64,000 bases of DNA from Tanytarsus gracilentus (GCA_038502055.1 JAXRKN010000022.1:1-64000), one strand, 5' to 3'. Shown: positions 47,863 to 60,497, counted from the stretch's first letter. Notes: generated from the letters alone by a model not told the origin. Made by a program: numbers and translations.

Positions 47863-48061
47863 CACTTCCAACTGAATGCTGACCGTGTATCTTGGAAATT
47901 TCTCGGTTGTCTTTTAAAGTCACCAGCGTAGAATTTTGATCAGAGCAAAAATATTCATGTGATGGTCCATAATAATGATCGATGAAGCGGCACTCGAGTG
48001 TTAAACATTCAGATAATGTCAAAAATGTGGCAAAATTTGATAACAAAGCTATTAAATTCAT
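47863..48061 (-). pseudogene. 5' part of the split secreted LRR gene
   Basis: Starts at ATG 48061 with a signal peptide (MNLIALLSNFATFLTLSEC), then LTLECRFIDHYYG and LKDNREISKIHGQHSVGS, where the LINE begins. The downstream half resumes with NNDVKWFLAENKV at 42645. Together they read as one secreted LRR protein of a kind where a cysteine-containing N-cap precedes the repeats. With the LINE in place the frame ends a few codons into the element. Confidence 0.8.
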
Positions 48062-50712
48062 TTTAAAGTGATTCAGTGAAAAATTCAACAGATCTTTATA
48101 ATTATTTAATTAAGACTGAAACTTTTTCTATAGAACGAAAGAAATTCCGATAATTAAATAATCAGTGCAGTTGATAAGGTGTTCCATTGACACTTAGTAT
48201 TATTTCTCTATCTTACTGTTCGACTTAAATTGTTTAGGGCGGCCATCTACTAGCTTGAAAGAACTGTCATGGATTTTCAAATTTTATGATTTTGCACTCA
48301 AAAGATTGTCAAAATTTTGTTAAAATTTTTTTAATAACACTAATTTAACCCTTTTTAAATTTTAAAATGGGTCTCTAAAATCTTGAATTTATTTTAAACT
48401 GGCTTTAAAATTATGATTTTTAATAAATTTGAATATCCTTGATTTTTTTCAAAAACTCCTTAAAAACATCTGAAAATAAATTATTAAAAACGTAATTTTC
48501 CGTATGTTTTTTCAAATTTATTCATCACCTTTTTGTTTGTTTCTTTTTTCATTACTTTATTACAATTTACACGATTTTTCTTTTTAACTTAGTGAGAGGA
48601 ATTTTTTGGTCCTTTAACATATTTGAAAAAAAGTTCATGTGTAGAATTTAATTTAAAATTGATTTAATGATGAAATTTAAGAAAACTCACAAAATGGATT
48701 TTTACATCAAACAAAAAGCTAAGATTGAACTCATAAGAAAGTCGCAAAAATATTTATGAATCTTTTCGTACGTTTTGATCGTTTTTCGTCTCTCATAAAA
48801 TATTTTCGTGCTTACGTCCGACAATTTCCCAATTCATGAAAAATATACTTAAAGGACCAAAAATGTTTTCGCTCACTTTTTAAAGAGGGAGAAAAGTTTA
48901 TAAATTAATTTTTGCTTTCATTCATTTTTAGCATTTCGAAGCGGCATAAAGAAAAAAATAAATCGAACTAATTAACTTAATCTCTCTTTCTCTATTCATT
49001 CTCTATCTCCTGTTTGGAACTTTTATTTTTTTCTTTCATTACTGAATGCAATAATTAATTTTAATTAATTTTTAATTTTTTCATTGCTATTTGTTGGGGT
49101 GGGGAATAATTGATGATTGAGTAATAATAAATCATTAAAATAAAATTTGATTTACAAATCAAAAATTTATTGAGTTTATTTAATAAAAGTGCAATTGATA
49201 CTTTTTTCTGTTCTATGTGCGGGATTTTTGAGATTTTCTTAGCAATTATAATTTTTTTTATGTGGAATATAAAAACTTTTAAAAAAGGACAAAAATCCCT
49301 TTTACCACAGAAAATATAAATAAAAAATAATCTTAAAAGTTTATATTGGAAATGTGCAAGTAATAAATAAATAAAATCTTTGGTGCTTTATAAATAATTA
49401 AATAAAAATTTTATCACATAAAACTCAAAAGTTGTAAAATCATGTGGAATGCTTTCATTTCAATGCGATTAGAAAAGTTTAAGTAAATTTCTACAATTCT
49501 ATTTTTTTCAATACTCAACTAATCAGAAACTTATTTTTGCTCGTTCGACTAGAAAGATTCATGGTAATTTTCTCTTTGAGGATTAAACTAGGAGTAAAAG
49601 CAATTTTCTCATGCAATTTACAAAACTTTGTCTTTCTTGCGTTACAATATTTTTTGTCATCTGCTATAAATGATTTTTGATCTAGAAATTAAAGAATTTT
49701 TTAAATATTATTTTGCTTATTTTATAAATTGTTTACTTTTTGGGGCTTTTCTTTGTTCATCTACGAGTTTTAGGGATGATTCACACTTTAAAATTTGGAG
49801 AAATTTAAGGGTTGAAAGTCAGAAAAAAATTGTTAAGATTTTCACTCAGTTCTAATTTTTTTTGGTTTTATTTCCAGTTTAAATAAATGAGTTTAAAATT
49901 TAACAAATTTTCAACCAACTTTCTTTACTTTTCATCTTTAAATGTGTGAGTTTATTTTTCCTATTCAATTTTACTTTTTATCTGTCACTTCACTTGTTAT
50001 CTTTTATAATCAATCATGTGTCGTGTCTTTTTTGCATCTTAAATAGGGTTTTATTTGTTTTAAATCTACAGAGTTTAATATTTTCACTTTACTATAATTA
50101 ACTTGTTATTTTCAATAATAATTTTTGCTTGCTCTAAATATTTTTTTTACTTTTTGTGTTTTTCTTTACTTATCAAGAAAAAAATTTAAATTATTTGCAA
50201 ATTTTTTCACAAAAAAAGGAAAAAGTGTAATTTCTTATTAATTGTTTATCATTCAAATATTTTTTTTTATTTAGGGCGGGCTACGACCGCAAGGCATTAA
50301 TAAAAAATGTGTGTGTGTGTGTATTTGTCTCAATTATCAGTGTGTAAGTCCTAATTTGTGACTTTATCAAACTTTCATTTTTTATTTACTTTAATCATCT
50401 AACCATGATCCATCCTATGAGTTACGAAGAGGTGTGGGTGTTTAGTAAGAAGAGATAAAAAGGCATTGAGGAAGAGGATGTTTAACTGCGTTGATAAAAT
50501 TAAAGAAGAATGTCTTGAATCTCAAATTTCTCAACGACAGATATTTCAAGTGGATGAAATATTAGATCAAAATTTTCACACTTTTCACTCAATAATTTTT
50601 TTGTCGGGTGACTTTTTGTGTGACTTACCTAAATTTCAGTGTGATTTTTAGCGTGTTCAACAAATTTCTAACTCTCTTTTTACATAATCATCAAAGTCCT
50701 AAGAACAACGTA
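48062..50712. other. AT-rich intergenic stretch and probable onecut 3' UTR
   Basis: No coding feature. There is a GT run at 50308-50321. Onecut is transcribed leftward, so its 3' UTR should occupy the right end. Confidence 0.5.
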
Positions 50713-50976
50713 CTAAAACTCATCAACAAGTTTATTGAGTGCCTCGCCGTTATCGTAGAGTCCAATATAGTCGTCGTCGGATTGATGATCGTCGTCTTCT
50801 TCGTCTGTGGCTACAACCGGCATCATGATTTGCTTGTCAGCACCGTCGGTAGACTCGTCGCTGCTAAAGCCATTATTGTTGTTTTCATGATGGTGATTTT
50901 CACTTTGACTTCCGTTGTTGTCGTAGAATTTTTGATGGTGTTCGTAGGTGGGATCATAGCGATGATTGTTTTGTCA
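50713..50976 (-). CDS. onecut: Coding-like extension behind the onecut TGA stop (readthrough or exitron candidate)
   Basis: Directly after the TGA at 50974-50976 the same frame stays open for 86 codons until TAG at 50713-50715. The conceptual peptide starts QNNHRYDPTYEHHQ, continues His/Asn-rich, then becomes acidic (TDEEDDDHQSDDDYIG) and ends NKLVDEF. Its composition (His, Gln, Asn, Asp/Glu) is that of the coding tail just before the stop and unlike the AT-rich DNA that follows the TAG. The stop context is TGA followed by C, the leakiest in animals, and a small hairpin (ATCAT, loop CGCT, ATGAT) lies 7 bases on. Alternatively an intron from GTGACA (50977) to TTTAG (50864), 114 bp and a multiple of three, would remove the stop and keep the frame. 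Confidence 0.7.
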
Positions 50977-53900
50977 CATTTCGTCGTGCGCCAAATTCTG
51001 TGCTTGCTGTTGAGCGTGATGTTGCTGGAGATGGTATTGAATTTGTTGTTTTGTCGCTTGCTGCTGGGCAATGTCCATGTGACACTCATCGTCTTCCGAA
51101 TCATCGTCGCCTTCAGCGTCAGCGTCAACATCGTCATTATCATCATGTGATTCTTCTTGCCATTTATCTGAAGAGCGACGACGTGAGTTCATAAAAAAAT
51201 TGCCTACGGTTGTTGCTTGAAGGCAAAGTTGACGGGCTATAGTGACAACCATCTCTTTGGACGGGCGCTTTGTTTCCTGAAATCAATGCATTTAAATTTC
51301 CATATTTTATTTTTAATTGAATTTAAGATCTCACCTTGAATATTGCTTGTAAGGTACGTCTCTGTAGGTCGGTAAAGACCAATCTTGGTTTTTTTGGTGT
51401 TTGAACATGTTCATTTTCATCCTTGCGTTTACCGGCTGCTAAAATTTAAGAAACAAAATTATTTATTGAAGTGAAAAATAAATGAATGACTTACTTCCTC
51501 TTTGTGGTATTTGAGCGGCTATTTTTTGAGAGTGTTTAGTAAAAAAGAAAAAATAATTTTATTATATTTATCTTCAATCAACAAAAACAAATTTAAAATT
51601 TTCATGAGAAAATTAATTTATATAAAATGGGTTGTAATTTTCTGAATATCAAATTCCATTTTTACACTTCAATATTTTGAATGAAAATTTTCTTTTTTTA
51701 ATTAAATTTAGAAAAGGATCAAAAATGAATAACACAAATTGTCAAAAGTAACTAGCATACAATAAACACTGATTTACATCAAACATGCCGATTTATGAAT
51801 TTGTAAAATTGATTGATAACAGTAATAATAAAAAATTTCTGATTATTTAAAGACATTTAAAGATTGATTCTTTACTGTAAATTTCAATATATACCACTGA
51901 GTGAAAACCTGAATCAAAATTAGAATTTCCTAATTTTCAAAGCCTTAAACATTGATTCTTCAAAATAAATATCTCCTGTCCATTTTTTGAAACGTCCACT
52001 ATCAAAAGTGTTTTCTTTTTTTTTGTAATTACTAAAACAACATTTTATTCCCTTTTTATCTTTCCTCTTTAATCTCCCGTCAATTTAAATATTAAATGTC
52101 CACGTTTCTCCCTTATTTTCTTTACGATAAAATCGCTTACATGTACGAATGACAAAAGAGAGTTGAGAGAAGAGAAGCCGATTATGTCAGAGAGAAAAAC
52201 AATTCAGAAAGGACAGGATGAAAGTTTTTTTAAAGGGCTAATAATTAAGTTGTTTGAGTGTGTTGGTGAGACTTTTTTTCTCGCGTTGCCTGTTTAACAC
52301 GAAATAAATTTTTGAAACTGAAACAACATTACTAAAAATCTGTTTTAAAAGGAAAAATTCTTATTAGAGTATAAAATTACACAAATTTTGTTCACTAAAT
52401 TTCTCTTAATATTCTATTTTCCCTTTAAATTCTTACATGACCCACCAAAGACACCTGGCATAAATAAATGAATAGCACGAGACAAACTCACTATGCGTTA
52501 AACATGTGCGGGTTAAAATTGAGCAATAACAAAATTGAATATGAGAAAAACAAACAAATTTATAATGTATTGTATTTCTGGCCGCAATATGGTTAATATT
52601 TGAGTTTTTGAATTTGTTGAATCACAAAAATTATAAATTTGTCATTTTTTCTTTTCTTAAATTCACCTGACTCACCTGCAAGCCTCAAAGCTGACATTCT
52701 TTGATATTCCGGCTCTTGCAACCACTTTGCCATTCTTCTAAACGTTTCACGACCCGACTTTAACTTTGACCATGGTTTTGGATTCCTCAGAAGATCCGAA
52801 AGTGTACCCTAAAAATGGAATCATTAGAATTCTAAAAGTCACTCAAAGAAACAATAATGCTTACCTGCGATCGACACAACACACGCTGTGCGAAAATTGC
52901 TTGTGGAATGCTGTAACGCTTAAGCTCAGCGCTTATTCGCTGTGCCAACTCTTTTGTGTTTATCTCCTCGACATCGTTTGAGAGCGAAAGCGAAGCACTT
53001 GATGAGAGTTTGCTGCTCTTTGACGTATTGCTTTTATTTCCAACATTGTCGCTCTGAAAATTTAAATTGAAGTTAAATTGTAAATATATTTTGTACTAAA
53101 TTACTCACCCTCTGCATGATTCCCTGCGGAATCGGTGAAATTTCACCTCCACCACTGAGAAGCTCTCGATTATTTTGATTGTGATGATGTTGTGACGCTT
53201 GCATGTGATGTTGACCGCTCATCTGCATGAAACTCGATTGAGATCCATTGTGATGCACATTTGAAGGCGATTCCATCATTTTTCCATTCCACAATTTGTC
53301 CATTTGTTGATCGCTTGGCGAATGAAGTTCTGCCGACTGTGCACTCAACGATGGACTCGGTACGGAGGTGTTTATAGAAATATTTTGCTGTACATTTACG
53401 CCGTTTTGACGTGTCGCGGACATTCCATTGTAAATTTGTGGGGTTGGTGAGTAGCTATGTGGCGGTGAGGCTGGCGATGCTTGTTCCTGACCATTTCCAT
53501 TTATTCCGCCACTATTTCCATTTTGACGTGTTGAGCTGGGAGTTAAACCGCTGTAGGGCGACTCGTAGCCGGGTGACATACTCTTTTGGGGCGATGGAAG
53601 GCCATTTTGACTATAAATTGATTGCGGAATTGGTGAGTAACTGTGAGGTGGTGATATGTCCATCGATGGTGATTTGTCATATGTATAAGGAGAATTTACA
53701 CCGAGACCTTAAAAAAGCATGAAATTTTTAAAGAAATGTTTAACTCAAATACAATTACGACTCACTATGTCCATGACCATATGCAAACTTATCGGACATT
53801 GTCGATATCGGAGGCAAAGGCTGAAGAGGCGTGAGTGTAGCATAGCTTGAATTTGGACTAAACCCAGGCGGAGACATGCGGCCATTTACCGATGTGAGTG

Positions 53901-54488
53901 TTTGATAGGTTGGTTCATTCATCGTACGAAAGTCCGATGTGTCAATGATTTCTGTACCGGGACCAGGACTGAGAATTTGTGATGAGTCACGTGAATCGTC
54001 GTGCGGTTGAACAATCACGGAGAGATTTTCTTGCTTTTGATGGTGATGTTGAGTTTGGTGTGAATGGTGATCGAGTTGACCTTGGTTTTGATCTAGAAAT
54101 CGTGCAAGAATTTAATTCAAACTCTTTATTTTACGCTTTAATTTATACTTACCAACTTCAATGCATGGATGCTCTTGCTTTACCATATCAAGTCCAGGCA
54201 CTGCTTGACTCGCGTGTGTAATTATTCGACCACGTTGATGGTCTAATTGCTCTACAAAAAAAAGACAGTGTTCTAATCAAAAATCAATCAATAATTCATA
54301 TTCTCACCATTGTTATTCATTTCATGACCACCTCGATGAATGAGTTGACCGGTTTGTGTGTTCATCATCACTATGGAGCCATTATGATGGTGACGATGCG
54401 TGCGATGTGGAATGTGATGAGTGTGATTTGTCTCTTCGACTAATGGCTCTGCTATCTCCTGCTCAATAATTTCCTCAATCGTTTCCAT
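50974..54488 (-). CDS. onecut: Onecut transcription factor (CUT domain plus homeodomain), 652 aa
   Basis: Nine coding exons: 54308-54488, 54153-54251, 53766-54092, 53109-53707, 52865-53053, 52676-52808, 51495-51518 (24-nt microexon), 51335-51438 and 50974-51276; the sum is 653 codons. The N-terminal 400 residues are low-complexity (His-, Gln- and Ser/Pro-rich, with PPHSYSPIPQ and PPHSYSPTPQ repeats), an activation-domain type. The single CUT domain runs from EEINTKELAQRISAELKRYS through IPQAIFAQRVLCRSQ, GTLSDLLRNPKPWSKLKSG to QRMSALRLA. The homeodomain contains KRKDENEHVQTPKKPRLVF, DLQRRTLQAIFK and VGNFFMNSRRRSSDKW, with the Onecut-specific Phe48 and Met50. It is a nuclear DNA-binding protein, in flies expressed in neurons and photoreceptors. 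It ends AHDEM before TGA; see the extension entry. Confidence 0.95.
51495..51518 (-). CDS. onecut: In-frame 24-nt microexon of onecut
   Basis: Flanked by an AG acceptor (51519-51520) and a GTAAGT donor (51489-51494). It adds AQIPQRGT-type residues between the CUT domain (LRLA) and the homeodomain N-arm (GKRKDE). Skipping it keeps the frame (LAAAGKRKDE), so it can be a cassette exon that lengthens the CUT-homeodomain linker by eight residues. Confidence 0.72.
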
Positions 54489-54701
54489 GTGACTAGATTT
54501 GAGTTTACGATTTCTTTGACTAGATTTTTTATCTTTCCTTAACTTTCCTTTCTTAATTTTTATTAGAGAAGCATTTATATGCCTCAATTAGTTGTGACTA
54601 GATTTTAGCAAATCTTTTTTTTGACTAGATTTTCATGGTATTGTTGTTAATATCAATTAAAGAATGTTGAATTAATTGATCTTGAAAAGTGGTAAGAACC
54701 T

Positions 54702-56256
54702 AAAAATAAAAAATAAAAAGAATTAATTTTTCTTTAAATTTCATAAAATTAATTTTCAAATTTTTTTAATAATAATTAAAAAAAATTCTTGTTCACTCTT
54801 TTTGCGTTTTTATGGAACCAATTAATTCTTAATTCAAAAAATATTTTTTGTTATCACAATGGCAACACGAATAAAAAGCCATCTGAAAAAAAACACACAG
54901 CTGACCCTTTCCACATGCCTTTCGTACACATATTTTGATATCAGTTCTCAGTTAGTCGCCCTACTAAATAGTTTTCATTCGTAAAAGGGAAAAAATCTAA
55001 AAAGTGCACACAGACACATTGAAAACAACTTTTGAGGGTATTTGAAAGCGAGTTGAGGGATGAAGTGAACATAAACACACAGACACACATACACAAATGC
55101 ACTTTTATCATGCTGTTGTTAAATATAGCAAAATAATGTTGTGGGATGAGGTGACGGGAGGAATTGATAGGCCTACAAGAGGAAGCTTGTTGGTATGCGT
55201 AAGGAATTTTTGCATCTGTATGAGTTTAAATGTCCAAAGAGTGAATTTTTAGGCAGTTTAAGGATTTTTAAGAAAACTATAATTATTAAAAATGAATTTT
55301 TTTAAAAGCTTTTTAAAAACCCTTTTGACAATTTTCAAGTTGCTGATAATTTTTCACACTTTTCACTTTTCACGAAAAAAAAAAACAAAAATGGTTGAAA
55401 GTTTTTCCTGCTTATAAATTGCGCAGATTTTCATAATTTTAGATTTTCACTCACTTTGAAGTTTATTTTCCACTTAAAAACAATTTAGATTTAATGAAAA
55501 TCTTTAAAAATTGAATTTTCAAACCACATGATAATTTTAAATTATCGAAAACTTTTTCATGCCTTTCAGTCACTGATAGATGTTGTGTACTTTTATTCCA
55601 TTTTCACTCATACAAATGTTTTTAAGGCCTCACATTTTCATCCACGATATACTATATTATCTCATTAGAAAGAGGAAAAAGAAAACTAAACATTTTACTG
55701 TATTTTTCTTTAACTTCTGCAAATTTTTCTATTCTATGTGCTTTCTTTTTTAATGAAGAGTATTTTTTAATGAAAAGGTGAAAAGTTAATGAATTGAAAT
55801 TTATTTTAAAACTACGTCAAGTTTATTCGATGAAATTAAAAAATTTTAAAGGAAAATATTTTTACAAATTTATGTTTAATCAAAACCACAAAAAAATTTT
55901 TCTACCCTAATTTCCACTTCCTGATTTTTAAAAACACCAAATCTTTTTCAGTGATTCTAAATTTTTATCACTTTAATAAGTTTTTACTCCTCCATCAAAA
56001 ATATTTTTTATTTTTACTTGTTTTATGGTAAAAACAAGAAAAAAAACTCAACACATACAGTGTGAGTATGTAGCAAAATGAGTGGGTAGTTGGGCTGTGG
56101 GAGGAGGGTGAAAAGCGCTTTTTGGGGTGACTAGAACACAATTTTTGTTATAAATGTGTGAGTGTGCACTCAAATATGAAAGTTTTTCTTCTTTTTATGA
56201 CTTTTCTTCCTTCCACTTTAAAAGTGCGGTTAGCGATAAAAAAGAAGAAAACTTAC
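54702..56256 (-). other. Probable 5' UTR intron of onecut
   Basis: A near-perfect donor GTAAGTTTT (minus strand) starts at 56256, and an acceptor preceded by a T-rich tract ends at 54700-54701, upstream of the start codon. The 1.55-kb interval has no coding feature. The untranslated first exon and promoter would lie right of 56257, where CT-rich sequence (56530-56575) is seen. Inferred from splice consensus. Confidence 0.5.
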
Positions 56257-56599
56257 AACTTTCTTAATCCACAGTGAGAAATTTCTTCTAATCCAGGTGA
56301 GAATTTTTTTTAAGTATCCAAAAATTTTCCCTTTTTTGCTTTTTCTTCACTTCCTTACGGCGTGTGTGTGTGAATCATAAAACTGAATCGAGTAAAGAAA
56401 AATGAACGCGAAAAAGTTGCTCGAGAGGCAGACAACAAACGACACCGAAAACGCCGAATGAAGAACTGAGAGAGGAAAAATTTTCCAACTTTTTCTTCCC
56501 TTTCGCTTTTTGCAAAGATTGAAAAATGAGTTTAGTTTAGGGTGAGAAAGAGAGAAAGAGAGAGAAAACTTGAGAGAGGATTGAAGCACTAAAGTGCGT

Positions 56600-57635
56600 T
56601 CCGAGGGTTCTTGTATAATGTTTGAATTAAAATTCAGGAGTACACTGACAAAAATAAATCCGATTAATTAAAGTATCTATACATTTTATTTTAAGTTTTA
56701 ATTAGTTGAGAATTTGTTGAAAATAAATTAAATATTTTTATTGAATTGTTATGAACCAATAAAATGAAGTTATTTAATTAAATAAGCTTCAATTTATGAA
56801 TTATGACATATTTGCATATAAAATTAATCAAAACAGCATGTAATAATTTTTTTGCATTCATTTTTAAAAGAGAAATATTTTTTTGCTTAACTAAAAATAA
56901 AAGAGAGTGATTTTTGCCTTTGCTCTCTTTATTAAGAGAAAATGATTTTAATTCTCTTTAGCAAAATTATAGGTAACCTTTAATATCACCAAAACTAATT
57001 TTTTTGTGCAACCAAAAAAATGCGAAAAAAATCAGTAAGATGATCATGTTTAATTATGTGGAGTTTGGTCCCTTTATGAAAAAGATAATTTTTATCTTGC
57101 ATATTTTTATTTACAATATTTTATTTAAGAATAGGTATATAGTAAAAAAATTCCTAAATGTATTAGTTAAAGATAAAAAAATACGTTGACTTCCTAAATA
57201 TTTCAATTTGAAATTGTTTTCTCTTTTTCTTTTTTTTTGAAATATTTTATTTTCTCAATTTCTCAGATAAGAGAAAAAGTATAAAGAGAGCAAGTAAATT
57301 TTTCTCTGTTGTTATTAATTTTATGAATTTTTATAAGCAGCACGCGGAAGTTTGTACTTAAAATAATTTAAATTATGTCTGCAAAAGTTTAGTAATTAAC
57401 GAATTTAATTTTAAAAAGGTAAGAGAAAATAAATCAAGATTTAAATATCTGAACTAAAAATTAAATTCATTTCATGTGTCTGTGAATGTGATTTCATCTC
57501 TAGTAATTTTTCAATGCCACAAAAATCAATTTTTATTAAGTGTTGTTAATTTAAATCAACAATGATAAGTTAATTAATTAAAATAAATTTTCTATAGTTT
57601 TATTACGTAAAATTATTTTCTTTTAGAGTATCAAA
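56600..57635. other. AT-rich intergenic stretch
   Basis: Lies between the divergently transcribed onecut and the first sugar transporter. No supported feature beyond AT-rich low complexity. Confidence 0.5.
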
Positions 57636-59124
57636 ATGTCTTCTACCATTCACCGATCAATTCTTTGTCTCACCGCGAATCTCTCAGTGATTTCATCAGG
57701 AATGGGTCTTGGATATCCATCGATATCGACTGATCAATTGTTGAAAGTTCTCACACCAAATCAAGTTTCATGGTTTGCATCAGTAACAGCGATCACGTGT
57801 CCCATTGGTGGACTTATTTCAGGCTACTTTTGTGAAAAATTTGGTCGTAAAGGAACTTTAATTTTCATCGACATCATCGCAATTGTTTCATTTCTTCTTA
57901 TTGGATTTGCGAGTGAAAATTTTTATTTCCTCCAGTTGATGATAGCAAGAGTAATTATAGGATTTAATATTGGAATGTCAACAACTCCGGCTGTGATGTA
58001 CACGGCAGAGATTTGTAGTGCGGAAGTGAGAGGAAGACTTTCGATGTTGTCATCGCCATTCTTTACCGCCTTTGGAATGGTTGTGATTTATTTTTTGGGT
58101 GCTGTTGTAGCGGTGAGTGATTAATTGCTCTCTAAAATATTTTTTAGACTTCATTTATCATACTTTTTTAGAATGATCATCAAGTTTCAAGTTTTTATGC
58201 TGCCGCTGTCAGTTTTATTACACTTCTGTTATGCTTAGCTGTTCCAGAATCACCAGTTTATTTTGTCAACAAAAATCAAATTGAAAAAGCTAGAAAATCA
58301 CTCGCAAGAATTCTTTCTCTTTGTAAGTTTTTTAAATGAATTAAAATAAATTTAAAAATTTTGTTTTAGCATTTTCGGATCCTCAAATTGAAATTGAAAT
58401 TGAAAAACTTCAAATCAATAAATCTTCCACCTCGAGATGGCAATTTAGTGAATTTAAGCATCCACAACTCTACAAACCTTTCATCATGATGCTTATCTTT
58501 TTTACTATTCAGCAATTTTCGGGAATTTTTACGGTTTTCATTTTTGCTGCTCAATTTTCAATGCAAGTTGGAGTCGTCATCGATCCTCTGCTGAGTGCTG
58601 TAATCATTGGGCTCACTCGAATGTTTACAATCTTTGGATTTGCATTTTTATCAGACAAAGCTGGACGCAAACCCCTTTCGGTTACTTCATGTGCTGGGAT
58701 GTTCATTGGAATGCTCGGACTTGTCGGCTGTAGTGTGTTTAGTACCGAACTTCGAAGTTCGGTAATTTTTTGGCTTCCAGCACTTTTCATGTTCTTTTTC
58801 ATCTTCACTGGAACTTTTGGTGTTCTTGCGTTACCATTTGCGATGCTCGGTGAAGTGTATCCGCAAAAAAATCGTGGCTTGGCTGCCGGAATGACAATTT
58901 CATATGCTTACACGATGAGTTTCATCAATGTCAAGACATTTTCAGTTATTTTTGAGATTTTTGGAAACACAATTGTCTTTGGATTTTATGCTTTTGTGGC
59001 TTTTATAGGAATGTTTTTTTCAATATTTATTCTTGTTGAGACTAAAGGAAAAACATTGCAGCAAATTGAGCAATATTTTGCAGGAAAAAAGAAGGATGAA
59101 ACCAGAGATGAATTAAATTTATGA
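57636..59124 (+). CDS. Sugar transporter (MFS, Tret1/GLUT-like), copy A, 460 aa
   Basis: Three exons: 57636-58112, 58172-58322 and 58370-59124; 461 codons. It is a twelve-helix facilitator of the sugar-porter family: PSISTDQLLKVLT before helix 2; the loop motif GYFCEKFGRKGTL; AEVRGRL; PESPVYF between the halves; QQFSG in helix 7; the second-half repeat DKAGRKPL; GEVYPQKNRGLAAG; and the C-terminal VETKGKTLQQIE corresponding to PETKG. Insect members carry trehalose, glucose or fructose across the plasma membrane; substrate not decidable here. It is almost identical to copy B at 61295-62764, including introns. Confidence 0.93.
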
Positions 59125-59421
59125 TAAAGAGGATGTTGAATTTAAAATTCTATATTTTGTACTTTTTAGTTAAAATACCGTGAATAAAAAGAATTTTTTT
59201 ACTTCTTAATTTGTCATATTTTAAGTGTTTGTGAAGTAATAAGTATGCGAGACACAAATGTCCAATCGAGCTGTAATTTGCATAATTAATTTAAATTTGC
59301 CATTAAAAATTTTGAATTTATAGCTTTTTATAGTTTGCTTAAAAATTTAATTTTTTAATTGATTTTTATTCATGCTACATTAAAATTTACTACACTAAAA
59401 TTCTGCAATCGAAATTAAAAT

Positions 59422-60497
59422 TTATTTTCTTTCAAGTTCAGAATGAACAAGTCCGGCAGGTTCTTTAATCGGCACAAAAACTGTTTCCTCACCATCATTA
59501 ACATTAATCGATTCAATCTTATTGAAGTCAAATGCATTGTAGTACAAATTTTGCAAGGTCATTTCTATTGAGTTCACTTCCTTCATATTGTCCAGTACGA
59601 TTTTTTCTATTGTGTATGAGGTGGCCTGTGTTGAGGTTGACTGAACTCCGTGTTTCAATTTACCTGACCAGCCGAAAAGAATTAAATCTTGAACTTTTTT
59701 AAAAACTGTATCAAAATTGATCTCAAATTTATGACTGTAAGTCCACGAGCAGTCAATTGAGGTGCTAAAATTATTTCATTGGGTCACAATTAATTTCACA
59801 AAAATTTAATAGAAATAAAATTCGGTCAATTTTTTTGTACCTTAACACACGGTCATAAATATCCTCTAAATTGCAATATTCGTCGCAAACAAATCCGAAA
59901 AATGAACTTTTTGCAGTTTTCAACAAAAGGAAATTTTTCACTCCGCTTGTGACTTTTGGATGAAAATCTTTAAAAAATAAATTTAAATTATTTAAAACAT
60001 TTAGAGCGTATTCGGACCATTTTTCTTCATCTCAACAAGTGCAAACCTCTTGCACGTTCGATTATTAATGAAAGCATGATTGTGAGTTTTTTCACAATCA
60101 TCATATTTTAATCGATCCCATGAAACTTCCTCTAGGTAAATTGAAACATTCAAAATGCTGTCATACTGTCGCAACATGTGCTTGCAAAATAAAATTCCAA
60201 AATCTTCGGGAGATTTTATTCCACAGTTTTTAGCGAGAATAAAAATCGCATTGCTGTGAGAATTTGTCTCGATAAGATTTTTGTTGTTGCCTTTTGTGAA
60301 CTCATCATCTGTTGCAATCGTAACAAAATGAGTGGTCTCGAGCTCGCGTATGGAATGATCTGAGAAGAAAAAAGTTTAAACTAAAATATGTTTTATATTT
60401 AATAATTAATTTTTCAACCTGTTTTTTTTACATAAAGAAGTTTTACAGTTTTCTTTCCAAATTTATTATTTTGAAATTTATAGGCTTTTTCAGACAT
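59422..60497 (-). CDS. Uricase-like protein (urate oxidase), 296 aa, diverged
   Basis: Four exons: 60419-60497, 60018-60359, 59841-59967 and 59422-59764; 297 codons. Family landmarks are in order: NKFGKKTVKLLYVKK with the catalytic Lys; SIRELETTHFVTIATDDEF; LIETNSHSNAIFILAKNCGI around the catalytic Thr; CEKTHNHAFINNRT; KSSFFGFVCDEYCNLEDIYD then DRVL with the urate-binding Arg; and STQATSYTIEKI with the urate-binding Gln. Near the C-terminus LQNLYYNAFDFNK takes the place of the usual NxHYFxxD, so the active-site His is replaced by Tyr and Asp after Thr by Asn. The last intron-2 donor is weak (GTCCGA). Uricase is peroxisomal, oxidising urate to 5-hydroxyisourate; activity of this version is uncertain. 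It lies between the two transporter copies. Confidence 0.82.

Noticed and set aside
50608..51150. 180-codon plus-strand frame rich in Val and Phe
   Set aside because: Antisense shadow of the last onecut exon and its extension; the minus strand carries the homeodomain.
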